Shown: piece after piece, positions 24,505-35,257 of the stretch
Layout: every line of letters begins with the position of its first letter
Numbering within the stretch: the first letter of the stretch is position 1
Source: Micractinium sp. NFX-FRZ
Lineage: Eukaryota > Chlorophyta > Trebouxiophyceae > Chlorellales > Chlorellaceae
Length of the DNA stretch: 64,000 nt
Assembly (NCBI GenBank): GCA_029339195.1
Contig: JAPTJF010000247.1
Span: forward strand, 1 to 64,000
Direction: 5' to 3'
Translations under genes and position numbers: made by a program
The notes under the pieces: model-generated
What the model was told of the DNA's origin: nothing
What the model saw: the letters and a program-made list of their open reading frames with translations, nothing else
The model's database searches: none

Positions 24505-25758
24505 ATGCGCTCTATGCTGGAGTGCGTGTCGGCGCTGGGTGCAACCATGCGCGCGCCCACGACCGCGAGGAGGCAGATGGGGGAGCACAACCTGCTGGTC
24601 ATGCAGCTCGCCCGCGCGCCCCGCCCGCCGCCCGCCGCCGACGCGCCGGCGCTGCTGAGGTAAGCGTCACAGGGCATGGCGGCGCCAGCGCGGGAGCCCT
24701 GAGGGCATGCATGCCAGTGAGGCTAGCTACCTCTTCCTTGTGCAGCTCATGCCAAACGGGGCTCAATTTCTGTGCTCTGTGGGTGCAGGGAGCTCGAGGG
24801 TCTGGGGGCACTGCTGGAGCCCCTGGGAGCGGCCACGCGCTCAGCAACCGGCGGCGTGACCGACTTTGCTCCCCTGCTGGGGCAGTCCACCACCGCCCTG
24901 TACCTCCTCAGCACGTTCGCTTCCCTGCTGGCGGAGCGCCAGGTGCCAGCAACCGAGGCCGCCCAGGCCAGCCTGGCGCGTGGCACGGCGGCCGTGCTGG
25001 ACGCGGCTGCCGCCGCCTTTGAGGCAGCGCGCGCAGGGGGGGGTGGCCGTGAGGCGGGCGTGGATGTGGAGCTCCAGCTGCGCAGGGTGAGGGACATTGC
25101 TGTCTCAACGGCACGGGTCGGCCTGGACGCCGCAGCGCTGCTGGCCGAGCAGGCGCTCAACGGCACCACGGGCCTGCGCTGGCTGCGCGCCGCCCTGGGG
25201 TGCCTGCGGGCGGGTGCACCCCTGCCCACAGGTGCGTAATACTTTGCCCCACCCCCGCACCCGCCTCGACCCCTTGCATCGCCAATTGGTGTCCGATTAG
25301 GTGGCGTCATGTCATGGTTGAGTGGCTGGCAGCCACTCTCTGGCGGATGTTACTCTTGCTGTTTTTTGCACACTGACGCCCCGGGCTGTGGCATACTCCC
25401 CTTCACGCACGGCAGACGCCTCTGAGGCCCTGGAGCAGCTGCTGGCGGCGCCCTCCCTCTCTGAGCTGAGCGATGCCGTGTGGAATGACGAGCAGCTGGC
25501 CGCACAGCTGTCCTGGCTGGAGTAGAATGTTAGCGGGTGGGCCGGGTGAGTAGGCGGGATGCCCGACGAGCGGGTGGCACCGAGGCTTGCTGCCATGTCT
25601 GGTGTGTGTTGTCAGTCAATTGTGCGCTACCACGCTGACCAGCACGCGTTGCTTCCTGCAGGCTGGCCCACCTGCGCAAGGGAGTGGTGTGCCTGGCTCG
25701 CATGCGGCACACGGCTGGCGCCACCGTGCCCGGGCAGCAGCAGCCATGTTACAGATGA
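24505..25758 (+). CDS. Unrecognised alpha-helical protein
   Basis: Exons 24505-24659, 24789-25231, 25416-25521 and 25662-25758 give 266 aa. Alternatively exon 3 reads on to a TAG at 25523-25525 (235 aa). I prefer the longer form because LAHLRKGVVCLARMRHTAG joins in frame and looks coding. The protein is alanine- and leucine-rich and probably all helical (TTALYLLSTFASLLAER, then VDVELQLRRVRDIAVSTAR). No motif, membrane segment or signal peptide was recognised. The start MRSMLECVSALGATMRAP may itself be internal if upstream exons exist. It stands alone between the ankyrin relic and the FKBP gene. Confidence 0.55.
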
Positions 25759-26616
25759 TGTTGTGCTCGTGCCTGGCAAGAATGTACTTGCACGCGAATG
25801 CCGTGTCATGCTTGTGCACCCTTTCCTTTCAAACAGACCTGCCACCTGTGCATGCTCTACCCTGAAGCTCCCTGCGTCACCATCAGCTCACAAGAGGCTG
25901 TGCTTGCAAAAGCAGTGAGAGAGGCAAGAGTGCAAGACAGAGGCAGAAGGGACACGGTGCATCAGTGAGTGCAACCCACACTTGCTGCCCTCACAGTTGT
26001 CTCCTGCACCTGCCATCCAAGTCATCCAGGAGGCACAGCGGCACGCTGGGCTGGGCGAGGCAGCTGAAAAGGGCACCGGCCCGTTGCAGCCCGGGCCTAT
26101 CAGCAACGTGGATTGGTGTGTGCACTGCATGCACGTGTGCCACGCCACGCCCTGCCATGTCATGCATGCGGTGCATGCTGGGGGACAATGGCAGGGCACT
26201 GCGCGAGGTGTGAGCTGGCAGCAAAGCCTATACCGGCAGGGCAAGCATTTCTGCGGGGCGGCAGCCGGGGTTGCGGAAGGCGGAGGGAAGCAAACAGGTG
26301 TGCTGGCCCCGTGCTGCGCTGCTCTCCAGGAGGAGACCGCAGGGAATGGCTGCACTGAATGACTCGCTCGGAGCGAGAGCTCATGCTGCGTCATGCCCCC
26401 CACCAAAGCGGGGCCTGCGCCGGCCTTGCTCAGCGGTCCAGGGCATGCCCTTGTCAGCGCTTCTAGCATGACCAAAGAGCCCTGTGATGCTTACAATTGC
26501 CCGGGGCATGCAGCCTTAGGGCTTCAAAGTGCAGGCCAGCTCCCCTCATGCAATGCTGTCAACCCTTGCTGTCGCCTGCGCCTCAGCTGGCGCGGGTGCC
26601 AAGTGCCTGCCCGGCT
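25759..26616. other. Intergenic stretch, convergent genes
   Basis: No exon with support was seen on either strand. Confidence 0.4.
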
Positions 26617-28584
26617 TCAGCCCATCCGCCGCTTGCCCAGCAGCTCCACCTGTGGAGGGAGGGGGCAGTGTTCAAATTGTGAAGCTTGTGAAGCTCCTGA
26701 AGCTCCTGAAGCTTCTGAAACCGACGTGGCGGCTGCTTTGCGGTCCTTCTCTCGTGTGCTGGTCCATGCTGCGGCTGTGTGCCGCCCACTGCTGCTCATA
26801 ATTGTTTTGACATGGGCGCCCACATCGTCAACCCCCCCAAAGACTTACCACAAAGTCTAGGGAAGCGTTTCCAGGGATGACGCCGCCCGCGCCGCGCGCG
26901 CCTGGACAGCAGGGGAGGTCAGGAGCAAATTTGTGGGTGGAGTTTTGCACAAACACCACGTATTGCAGAGTAAACTGCCCAGAAAACAGAAGGGCAGCGG
27001 CTGCTGAGCTGCCATCCTTTACTAAAGCGCCGCCAGTCACCCAGCGTGCCAGCTCAGCTGCCAGCTCAGCTGCCCTGCCACTCACCGTACCCAAGCTCGG
27101 CCGGGATGATCAGCCGCCTGCGTGGGAGAGACATAGGGATGTCGTCCGTGTCTGTTGGTCACGACCTGTGCTGTGCAGCGTGCAAGCGAGCGGTACGCAG
27201 GAGAGGGGCAGGCAGGCGGCAGGCGCACGAGGCGGACGGAACGTGCCCATAGACGCACGATGCGGCTCTGCAACGTGCCCATAGACACACGATGCGGCTC
27301 TGCAATGTGCCCATAGACGCACAATGCGGCTCTGCAACGTGCCCATAGACGCATGATGCCGCTCTGCAACGTGCCCATAGACGCCCAGCCCTACCTCTTG
27401 CCCCCCTCCTTCATGGGAGGCACGTCCTCGCTCCCCAGGATGCCCTGGTCCCAGCCCTGCAGGCACAGGCAGGTGAGGCAGGTCGGGCAGTTGGTGTGGG
27501 CAGGCAGGTGGAGCTTGGCTAGGCAGCAAGTGGTGACAGCTGGGCCACTCTGCATGCGGCGCACTGTTCACAACTGCGCTCTTCTCGCGCAAGCACCTGC
27601 ACCCTGCACGGCCGACGGCGGCCCAGCAGCGCCATTGCCATGGCCACAGCTGCAGGGAAAGCTTGCACAGCAGGGCACCTATACCAGCGCTGCTACAGAA
27701 GCATAACATGCTCAACCTCATGCCTGATATGTGCACACTTTGATGACCTGCCCACACCCAGCCCGACATGCCTGCCCAGCATGCGCACAAGGGCATGCTG
27801 ACCACAGCGTGCCCACCTTGATGACCTGTCCCACGCCAACCTTGAACTCCAGCGGGCGCCGGCGCTCGTAGCTGCTGTCAAAGATGGCGCCGTTGGAGGC
27901 CAGCCGGCCGGTGTAGTGTGCACGAATCATTGCTCCTGCAAGGCAGGGAGGGCGCAGGAGATGGGCATTGGCAGGGTTGGTGCCGTGGGTGGCCAGCCGG
28001 CTCGTGCAGCGTGCGCGCGTCATTGCGCCTGCACCAGCATAAAGTGTTTCACCATCAGGCTGGCAAGGTGGAGGTGAGCTGGCCGGTGTGCTGCGTGCGC
28101 TCGTCGTGCCCCATGGGGCAGGGACGAAGGGCAGTATCGCCAGCAAGGCGGACAGGGCAGGCAGCTGACACTTGCCCTGCGCCGGCTCCAGCGCCCCCTT
28201 CACAATCCTTACCAACCGTGGAGCCATCACACCCCCCTTACCTGCCGCAGGTGAGTCACCAGACCCCTCCACCAGGTCACACCACTGCAGCCCGTTGCTG
28301 GCAGTGGTGAAGGTGCACTCCTCCGCCGCTGCCGCAGCCGGCTGCACCTGCTGCACAGCAGCGCCCGCCAGCGCTGCGCTCACGCCCAACAGCAGGGAGC
28401 GGCGGTCCAGGCCGCCCTGCTCCTGCGGCTGCGGCTGCTGGCCCTGAGGGCGCGGCGCAGCGGAGCAGACGGCGGCGGCGGAGCGCGGGCGGTGGGCGCG
28501 GGCGGCGGGCGCCGACGCCACGGGCATGGCTACTGCTGCAACCGCCAGGGGGATCGGAGATGTGGCCGTTGATGGATGCAACAT
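26617..28584 (-). CDS. FKBP-type peptidyl-prolyl isomerase, probably thylakoid lumen
   Basis: Exons 5' to 3' 28584-28242, 27935-27817, 27456-27395, 27117-27086, 26901-26849 and 26649-26617 give 213 aa. The N-terminus is a basic, alanine-rich transit region, then a twin-arginine hydrophobic segment (DRRSLLLGVSAALAGAAVQQ) and an alanine-rich cleavage region, as in lumenal proteins. The FKBP domain has MIRAHYTGRLASNGAIFDSS, GVGQVIKGWDQGILG, RRLIIPAELGYG and GAGGVIPGNASLDFVVELLG. It would catalyse prolyl cis-trans isomerisation and may help assemble photosynthetic complexes. It is head to head with the sulfurtransferase (254 bp between starts). Its introns hold decayed copies of exon 2's two ends and a 32-bp minisatellite. 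The last exon is only 33 nt. Confidence 0.88.
26683..26721. repeat. 9-bp tandem repeat in an FKBP intron
   Basis: About four copies of gaagctcct/gaagctTct-type units, in the last intron just upstream of the terminal exon. Confidence 0.6.
27241..27393. repeat. 32-bp minisatellite in an FKBP intron
   Basis: Units starting at 27241, 27273, 27305, 27337 and 27369, exactly 32 bp apart, each beginning like acgtgcccatagacgcacga and differing by one to three bases. The last unit is partial and runs into the donor of the upstream exon. Confidence 0.9.
27737..27760 (-). repeat. Decayed copy of the 3' end of FKBP exon 2
   Basis: In the intron just downstream of exon 2, the minus strand reads tgtgggcaggtcatcaaagt. 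This copies the exon end GTGGGACAGGTCATCAAG plus donor at 27817. The geometry mirrors a tandem duplication across the donor. Confidence 0.6.
27981..28028 (-). repeat. Decayed copy of the 5' end of FKBP exon 2 with its acceptor
   Basis: On the minus strand tgcag precedes GCGCAATGACGCGCGCACGC and then CCGGCTGGCCACC. The true exon start 93 nt further on reads GAGCAATGATTCGTGCACAC and CCGGCTGGCCTCC. Translated, AMTRARCTSRLATHG against AMIRAHYTGRLASNG. It lies in intron 1. Confidence 0.75.
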
Positions 28585-28838
28585 CGGTGAGCGACAGCCG
28601 AGGAGGAGGCAGGCAACTTGGCCAAGCTTGGCGGCACTCACCTGCGGCCAACATGCGACGATGGCGGGTTCCGACACGCGTGAAAGGGTTCCGATGGCTG
28701 TTATGAGACGTGTGGGTGGCGCCAATCGTGCTGCAAGTGCAGCAAAAACCCATCGATGCCACCTCGGCCGACATGAGCGAAAGCCGCAGGAGGTCGTGGA
28801 CCCTGAGGCTGCTGTGAATCTTTGATTGAGGATTGATC
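28585..28838. promoter_or_regulatory. Head-to-head FKBP / sulfurtransferase promoter region
   Basis: Only 254 bp separate the two start codons, so the promoters must overlap or be shared. I see no clear TATA box. Confidence 0.5.
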
Positions 28839-31800
28839 ATGCTGGCGCAGAGGGCATTGCTCCGCCCAGTGTGCCTCGCCTCGCCTGCAAGGGTTGTGCA
28901 GCACTGGCCCCAAGCCACCCGCGATCTCGGCCTCACATCCAGCCCCCAGGCAGCGAGACCCATTCCCAGGCGCAGCGCCAAGGCCGCCCGCATGGTTGCC
29001 ACTCCTGCCGCCGCTGGCGGCGGCGCCAGTGGCCTGCCTGCCGCCGCCGACTTCCCCACTCTGGTGTCTGCCGAGTGGCTGCAGCAGCACATGGGCGACC
29101 CACATCTGAAGGTGCTCAACGCCACATGGTGAGCACCGGTTGCATTGCACCATCCCAGTGGGATAGCTCATCAACGGCTGCTTGCTGGTACAGCATGGGC
29201 GCACAGGCCCACACGTTTGAGGAGCACTCAGGCTGCAACCGATGGGCCCTGCCGTCCATGTTGCCAGCTCCCTTTGACCGATCCATTCTCCTGATGCTTG
29301 GCATTTGCTCGGAGGCGCAGGTACCTGCCCAATGCGGGGAAGGACGCGGTAGCCGAGCACCGCGCCGAGCGCATCCCTGGCGCCCTCTTCTTTGGTGCGC
29401 TGCCTACGCCAGGGCTCGTGGGCTGTGCGAGGGTATAGAGCACTACATACATATATCTATATAGGCCACAGGCAGAGCTGCATCAGTGTGCGCCCCGAGG
29501 AGGGAACAGCAGGCGCCGTTGCCTCCGTTCAAGGCCACGGCAGATGCCCGGCCCCTGTCTGCCTATGCCTCCTGCATGTGCCGCTCACGTCCTGGGCCCT
29601 CGACTCCCTTCACAAAACCTCCACATCCCACGCCTCGCCTCCCCGCTCCCGCCTTGCCAGATGGGGAGCACATGCCCGGCCCAGCCTGCGACCTGCCCCA
29701 CGTGCTGCCTCACTCCCTAGCCCTCCCTCCCCTTGGCCCGTGTTGTTCCTCCTGCCCCCTGCCCCTCCCACCACCAGACGTGGAGCGTCCAGCAGGCCCC
29801 GCCTCCTCCCCACCCCACATGCGGCCCTCGCCTGAGGACACAGCCAGCAATGCCACCCCTGCACACCCCTTGTTTCTTCTTCTACTTTTCCAAGCATCGC
29901 GCATGCCCCCTTGCTCTCCAGACGTGGAGCGCATCGCCGACCCCGCCTCCGACCTGCCCCACATGCTGCCCTCGGAGGCGCAGTTTGCGGCGGCAGCCGA
30001 CGCCATGGGCATCTCTCCCGACGACGCGCTGGTGGTGTATGACAACGCGGGTGGGTGCCTGCCCGTCTTCTGTGCGTTATGTGTGGGTGGGCGCCTCTGC
30101 TGCTCTCAATCCATTCTTGCCTCTCGGCGACGCTGCGGGGTGCACGACAAACACCTGTGGGCGTCTGTGTCTGTGCTCCTGCTGTCATTACGCAGGGCAG
30201 TTGTTTACAGGTGGGTGTGGGGACCCCGATGGTGCGCAGTGCATAGGTGGGAGGGGATGGCGGGGTGCGGACGCATGATACTACGAGGTTTGGCGGGGGG
30301 CTTGCGCTGGCACACTGACTCGTCTGAACCAAACAAGCCAGCGTGCCTACGCGTCCGCTGCCATTAAGTCACAAAATCCGCACACTCCCTCTTTGCCCGA
30401 GCAAACTGCAGGCCTCTTCTCGGCGGCACGTGCCTGGTGGACCTGGCAGGTGTTTGGGCACCCACGGTGCGTCTGTCTCAAGGGGAACGGGTGCAATGGT
30501 TGGGGCGCTGCGCCGCCTTCTGATGTCCCTGTAATGGGACGTTGCGCCTCGCTTCGTGTATGCACCTGCATGCTTTGACAACCCCGGCGTGCCTCGCCGG
30601 CTTAGCATCGCTGTGCCGCTGCCTCTCAACATGCTCCCCCAACATACTGCCAGGGTGGAGGTGCTGGACGGCTCGCCGGCGTACCACATTCTCCCATGCT
30701 GCGCGTTTCGCCAGCTCAGCATGTTTGCACTGCTGTTCGCATTACACGGCCCCCCGCTTCCTTTTCCCTCCTCCTCGCCACTCCGCCAGGGTGGCGGTGC
30801 TGGATGGCGGCATGCCCGCCTGGAAGGCGGCGGGCGGTTCAGTGGAGACCACCCCAGTGGATGAAGCAGCGCTGCATGCCCCCGCGGCCGCGCTGCGCAG
30901 CCCGCCAGCCAGCACACGGTGCGTGGGCGGGAAACGGGTTGGGTGGGATGGCACCAGGTGGTGCTGAGGGGCCGCCCGCTTGCCAGCCCATTCAGCCGTG
31001 TGCTTGCATGCCGCCCTTGCCAAAGCACCCTGACATTTGTCACTCCAGCCAGCCAGCCCAGAACCCTCGCTTTCAGGCATCCTGATATGCCTGCCACTGG
31101 ATTCGACTACCCCATGCTGGCCCTGTCTCCACCCTGCCTGCCCGCCCGCCTGCCCGTCCGCTCTTAGTGCAGGTACCCCGCGCGCCTGGACCGCGGGCAG
31201 GTGCGCAGCTGGCAGGAGATGCTGGAGAATGTGGGGTCCAAGCAAGAGCAGGTGGTGGATGCACGGCCAGAGGCCAGGTGAGGCAGGCGGCTCCTCTGCT
31301 GTATGGTGGGATGTGTTCCATTTAGGAGAGAGGCTGGAGATTGTGGGAAGTCCGAGGCAGGGCAGGTGATGGACGTGCGGGCAGAGGCCAGGCGAGGGAG
31401 GGCGCTGGGCAGCAGGCCGGTGGGGAGACGGGCAGGCACTCCGGTGGGGAGGGAGGCAGGGAGGGAGGGTGGCGCCTGCCCAACAAGGCTGGCAGCCACG
31501 CAGGGGTGTGTGGCGCAGGCAGCATGGGCCACTGCTGGTGCTGGTGGTTGCAGACCCTACCAAAACCACTGCGCAGCCGCTGTCAGACACAGCCTGAATG
31601 GTCTGGACGGCGAGGCCTTCTGCCAAGCTGGCCGCCCCTGCCTTGCCCTGGCCCTCTGCTCGGCTGCAGGTGGCGGGGAGAAGCGGCAGAGCCGCGGCCG
31701 GGGCTCAAGTCTGGGCACATCCCGGGCAGCAAGAGCCTGGCGTTTGCAAACGTGCTGCAGGAGGGCAAGTGAGTAGTTGTGGCAGGGCGGGGTGGGTGGA

Positions 31801-32390
31801 ACAGTGCACGCGCGGCGGCTGCGCTGCGCTGACAAACTCGGTATGCACCAACGCATCCTGCGATTGCCACTCCACGCTTGCCCGCGGTGCCAGCCGCTTG
31901 TGTCTGGCCCACACCGTATCCTGCCCTGCCTGGCTCACTTGTGAACTGAGCTGGGTGCCTGCAACCGGCACTCACACTCTTGCCCTGCACACCTGGCATG
32001 GTTTGGAGCTGGGTGCTGGCAGGCTGGCCACCTGGGTGCTGGCTATGCGCGCTCATGGTGCTTGTTTTGCTTCACTATATTCGGCCATGCACCTTCCTTG
32101 CACATTGCCCCTGTTCCCGATGTCCCTCTTGCTTCCTGCCCCTGCATCCCGCCCCCCCATCCCGCAGGCTGAAGCCGCGGGAGCAGCTGGCGGCAGCATT
32201 TGACCAGGCAGGCGTTGACCTCTCTCAGCCCCTGGTCTGCACCTGCGGCACCGGCACCACCGCCTGCATCCTGCTGCTGGCCGCCAAGCAGCTGCAGCCG
32301 GGCACACGGGCGGCGGTTTATGACGGCAGCTGGAGCGAGTGGGGGCAGCTGCCAGATGTGCCGGTGGGCACAGCACCCAGCAGCAGCTGA
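28839..32390 (+). CDS. Thiosulfate / 3-mercaptopyruvate sulfurtransferase (two rhodanese domains)
   Basis: Exons 28839-29128, 29321-29394, 29922-30050, 30412-30466, 30790-30918, 31173-31277, 31670-31768 and 32168-32390 give 367 aa. The N-terminal ~60 residues resemble an organelle presequence. The first rhodanese domain includes VSAEWLQQHMGDPHLKVLNA, LPSEAQFAAAADAMGI and RVAVLDGGMPAWKAAGG. The second includes QVVDARPEA, SGHIPGSKSLAFANVLQEGK and the active-site loop VCTCGTGTTACILLLAAK, then AAVYDGSWSEWGQLP. The catalytic cysteine is in CGTGTT. It transfers sulfur from mercaptopyruvate or thiosulfate; a mitochondrial or plastid location is inferred. Three of its introns carry decoy copies of neighbouring exon ends. 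Confidence 0.9.
29661..29848 (+). repeat. Two decoy copies of the start of sulfurtransferase exon 3
   Basis: After cag at 29658-29660 and 29775-29777 the sequence repeats the true exon 3 start (29922). The reading frame is the same in all three: DGEHMPGPACDLPHVLP, DVERPAGPASSPPHMRPS and the real DVERIADPASDLPHMLPS. Spacing is 117 and 144 nt. Each copy keeps its acceptor AG. Confidence 0.8.
30654..30690 (+). repeat. Decoy copy of the start of sulfurtransferase exon 5
   Basis: gccag followed by GGTGGAGGTGCTGGACGGC. The true exon at 30790 reads GGTGGCGGTGCTGGATGGC, 17 of 19 bases equal. It lies 136 nt upstream inside intron 4. Confidence 0.7.
31330..31395 (+). repeat. Decoy copy of the 3' end of sulfurtransferase exon 6
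   Basis: Repeats the last ~60 nt of exon 6 (ctggagattgtggg, then ggcaggtgatggacgtgcgg and gcagaggccag). Its donor reads gcgagg instead of gtgagg. It sits in intron 6, downstream of the real donor at 31278. Confidence 0.75.
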
Positions 32391-32813
32391 GCTGAGGAGG
32401 GCAGGTCGGCCTGGACTGACTTGGGTGCTTCTTTGCAGGATCCGATGCGTGTAAATAGCGACCAAGGAAGCGTGGCCAGGACAGGGACAGGCTATGGGTC
32501 GGCAGGCCGGGAGCGGCGCATCACGGAACCTGCCGAGAAGGTGTGGCACGGGCGGCAAGCGGGTGCACCGCAACCGTGGGCCTTGACAGGGGGCCCCTTC
32601 ACCTGTGATTGCCAAGGCGGCTGCAGGTACCTGAATATGTTCTCAGTAACAGTATGATGCATCTCCTTCAAATGCATGAGGCTGCATAACAGGGGGCTCT
32701 CAACCTTGCAAGGTGCCGGGCAACCTTGCCCGCCGCCGCCGCCGCGGAACGTCCTCTTGCGCAGTCTTGTCTCTCATCGGCTGTGCTTCTCTGCAGTCAT
32801 CGCCAGTTTCACT

Positions 32814-35257
32814 ATGCACCGTCCCCCTGATTCCCCACCACAGCGGGTCGCGGCGTCCTGCCTCCTCGCGTCCTGCCTCCTCGCGGGCGTGCTCTTCGTC
32901 CGGCAGCATGCCCACACCGCTTCGGCGATCGTAGCTACCGCGGCACCGCCCTCCGAAAAGTCTCACAGCAGCTGGGCGGCTGCCAGTGTGCCCCCTGAGC
33001 TGCCGCCGCGGGCGCTGCCGCCGCTGGTCAACGCCGGCGTGGAGTCGACCGCGCCCGGCTCGGAGGCTTGCAGCACGCAGGCAGTCACTCCCTCCCTGCA
33101 CCCTCGAGGCTTCTGGGAAGCCATGCTCCCTGATCTGCTGTGGAGAATGGGCGTTAAAGCAGCGGCAGCAGCACCCTCCACCCACTCTGGCAGCACCTGG
33201 GCAGCCGCACTCCGCAAGCTGCCGCCGCCGACAGTGCCCGACCGCCCTGGTGCCCCTGAAGCACGCACCTGGCTAGCCAACTACTACCGGCAGCTGGATC
33301 ACGCAGGGAGCAGCGGGAGAAACGGCACTGGATCCGACTGCCGCTGCCTGGCACCGCCGGTGCTGCCGCAGTTGCCAGGCGGCGGTGCACCCCTGCCAAA
33401 GCCATTCTTGGTGCTGGCAGCTGTCGGCGACACCTGGGAGCCAACCAAGAAGAACAAGTGAGCGCATGCATGCCTACGCTGCCTCTTGATGTCCTGAAAG
33501 ACGTATGGGCACTGGCAAGGCGATGAACGCCTGGCCCGGTCGTGCTTGCGCACCGTGCGCTGCTGCCCACTCACGCGCGCCTGCCTGGTGTGCTTGCTGC
33601 TGGCTTGCAGGTGGCTGGATGAAGAAGAAGACGTCGTTATGTTTGACCTGGTTGTCGTCTACTATGGCAGGAACCCAGAGTTCTCATGCCCCCGGTGCCT
33701 GCACGTCTTCCGGATCCCTGGAGCAAAGTGAGCAGGGCAGGCACGGCGGTCCTGCAACCCGGCAGCCATGGTGGGAGGCGGCTGGCATTGTGGGGCAGGA
33801 CTGTCGCTACAGCCCTCGTGGGCAGCAGCAACGTGCTTCGCCTCCAGTCAGCAAGCCGGTGGCCCTCCCTCACCTGGCACATCGTGTACTTCCGTGCAGG
33901 CCTCAGATCCTCCACCAGGCAACATTTAGTGACGAGTGGCGTCAGCTGATGGAGCGCAAGCGGTACCGGTACGTGTACCTGCCCGACGATGACATCGTGG
34001 TCACATCAAGCACCATCAGCGGTTTCATGCAAACCATGGAGGCAAACCAGCTGCTGCTTGCCCAGGTGGGTGTATGACCTGTGTAGCAGCGCGGCGGTGC
34101 AGGAATGCAAAGCTGAGTTGCAGCTCTGGTTGGAGGGTAGTGCTGCGCTGCGATGCAGCGTGAGTGCGGACTGCAGCGCGCAGGTGGGGCCTGTGAATGG
34201 GCAAACTGCCAGGCGGGCTGCACGTATTCTGAAGCAGCCGCCCTCTGGTTCCTCTGCTCTGCCACGTATCAACCACCTTCTGACCCTGCATCATGCCACC
34301 CGCGGCCTGCAGATGTCTTTGTGTCGCGCAAAGGGCAGTAAAGTGATTTGGGAGCACCTGTTTCAGCAGCCCCGCACCGTCCTGCGCTTCACAGCATTCG
34401 TGAGTCCAGCTGCATGCTCTCACAGGCTGACGGGTGTAGCTCCAGGCCGTTGCATGCATGCTTTGGCTGCTGCCTGCCCGCCGTATCCCTCAGTACGCTG
34501 CATGTCTCCGACCCGCCCTCCCTGCTCCCCCTGCTCATCAGGTGGAGATCATGGCGCCAGCTTTCGAGTTCAGTTTCTTCCACGCTGTGGTGCGGCCCTC
34601 CCTGGCCAACAGCTGGTCTGGCTACGGCCTCGACTCCGTCTGGCCCTTCCTGCTGCGCTACCCGCGCAACAGCATTGCAGTGGTGGATGCATACTGCATG
34701 GTGGGCTGGACTGCCGGGCCAAGTGCTGTGCTGCCCTGTCAGCAGCTGCATGTCCCATGCTGCATGAATCACGCTGTTCGCTGGCTGCTCCTGCAGCCAT
34801 CTGCAATGCAGTGCACGTGCACGGCCACTGACCTGCCTCCGACTTGCTGCTGCTGCCGCGCATGCAGGCTCACCCCGGCAGAGCTGGCGCCGACAGCGGC
34901 AAGAAGAGTGGGTCCCTGTACTCGGTGCCTTCTCCACACAAGGTGTGCTGGCATGCTGACTGACTTGCAAGTCTGCACGTTGAGAGGGTCACCCAAGCTG
35001 CGATGCTTTAGGTGTGCAGCCAGCACAGCCCTGCATGCCGCCCTGACAAAATACATCTCAAAGCTGGGAGGCCACTGGACCCGGCCTGCATCTTTGCCCC
35101 TGTGCAGAGCCTGACGGCAGAGGAGTCAACGATTATGCACGAGTGGGGCTTCAAGCAGGATGTCGCGGTTGCGCTGGGCGTGCCCGGCCCCGTCGGCAAA
35201 CGGGCACGGTTTGTGCTGGACATGGTTCCGCTCTCCCATGCAGCCAGCGGGCGCTAG
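32814..35257 (+). CDS. DUF707-like type II membrane protein, tandem copy 1
   Basis: Exons 32814-33457, 33611-33727, 33900-34065, 34313-34399, 34542-34700, 34868-34942 and 35108-35257 give 465 aa. A short cytosolic N-terminus is followed by a signal anchor (VAASCLLASCLLAGVLFV) and a proline/serine-rich stem. The globular part has FLVLAAVGDTWEP, VVMFDLVVVYYGRNPEF, RYRYVYLPDDDIVVTSSTIS (a DxD-like cluster), VEIMAPAFEFSFFHAVVRPS and GYGLDSVWPFLLRYPRNSIA, VVDAYCM. The last blocks match plant DUF707 proteins, which have glycosyltransferase-like features. A Golgi glycosyltransferase role is an inference. The next gene downstream is a paralogue with the same exon plan. Confidence 0.82.

Noticed and set aside
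29486..30367. A single 293-aa frame covering sulfurtransferase intron 2 and exon 3
   Set aside because: It is open only because the decoy exon copies share frame. The family sequence continues from exon 2 straight to 29922, so the rest is intron.
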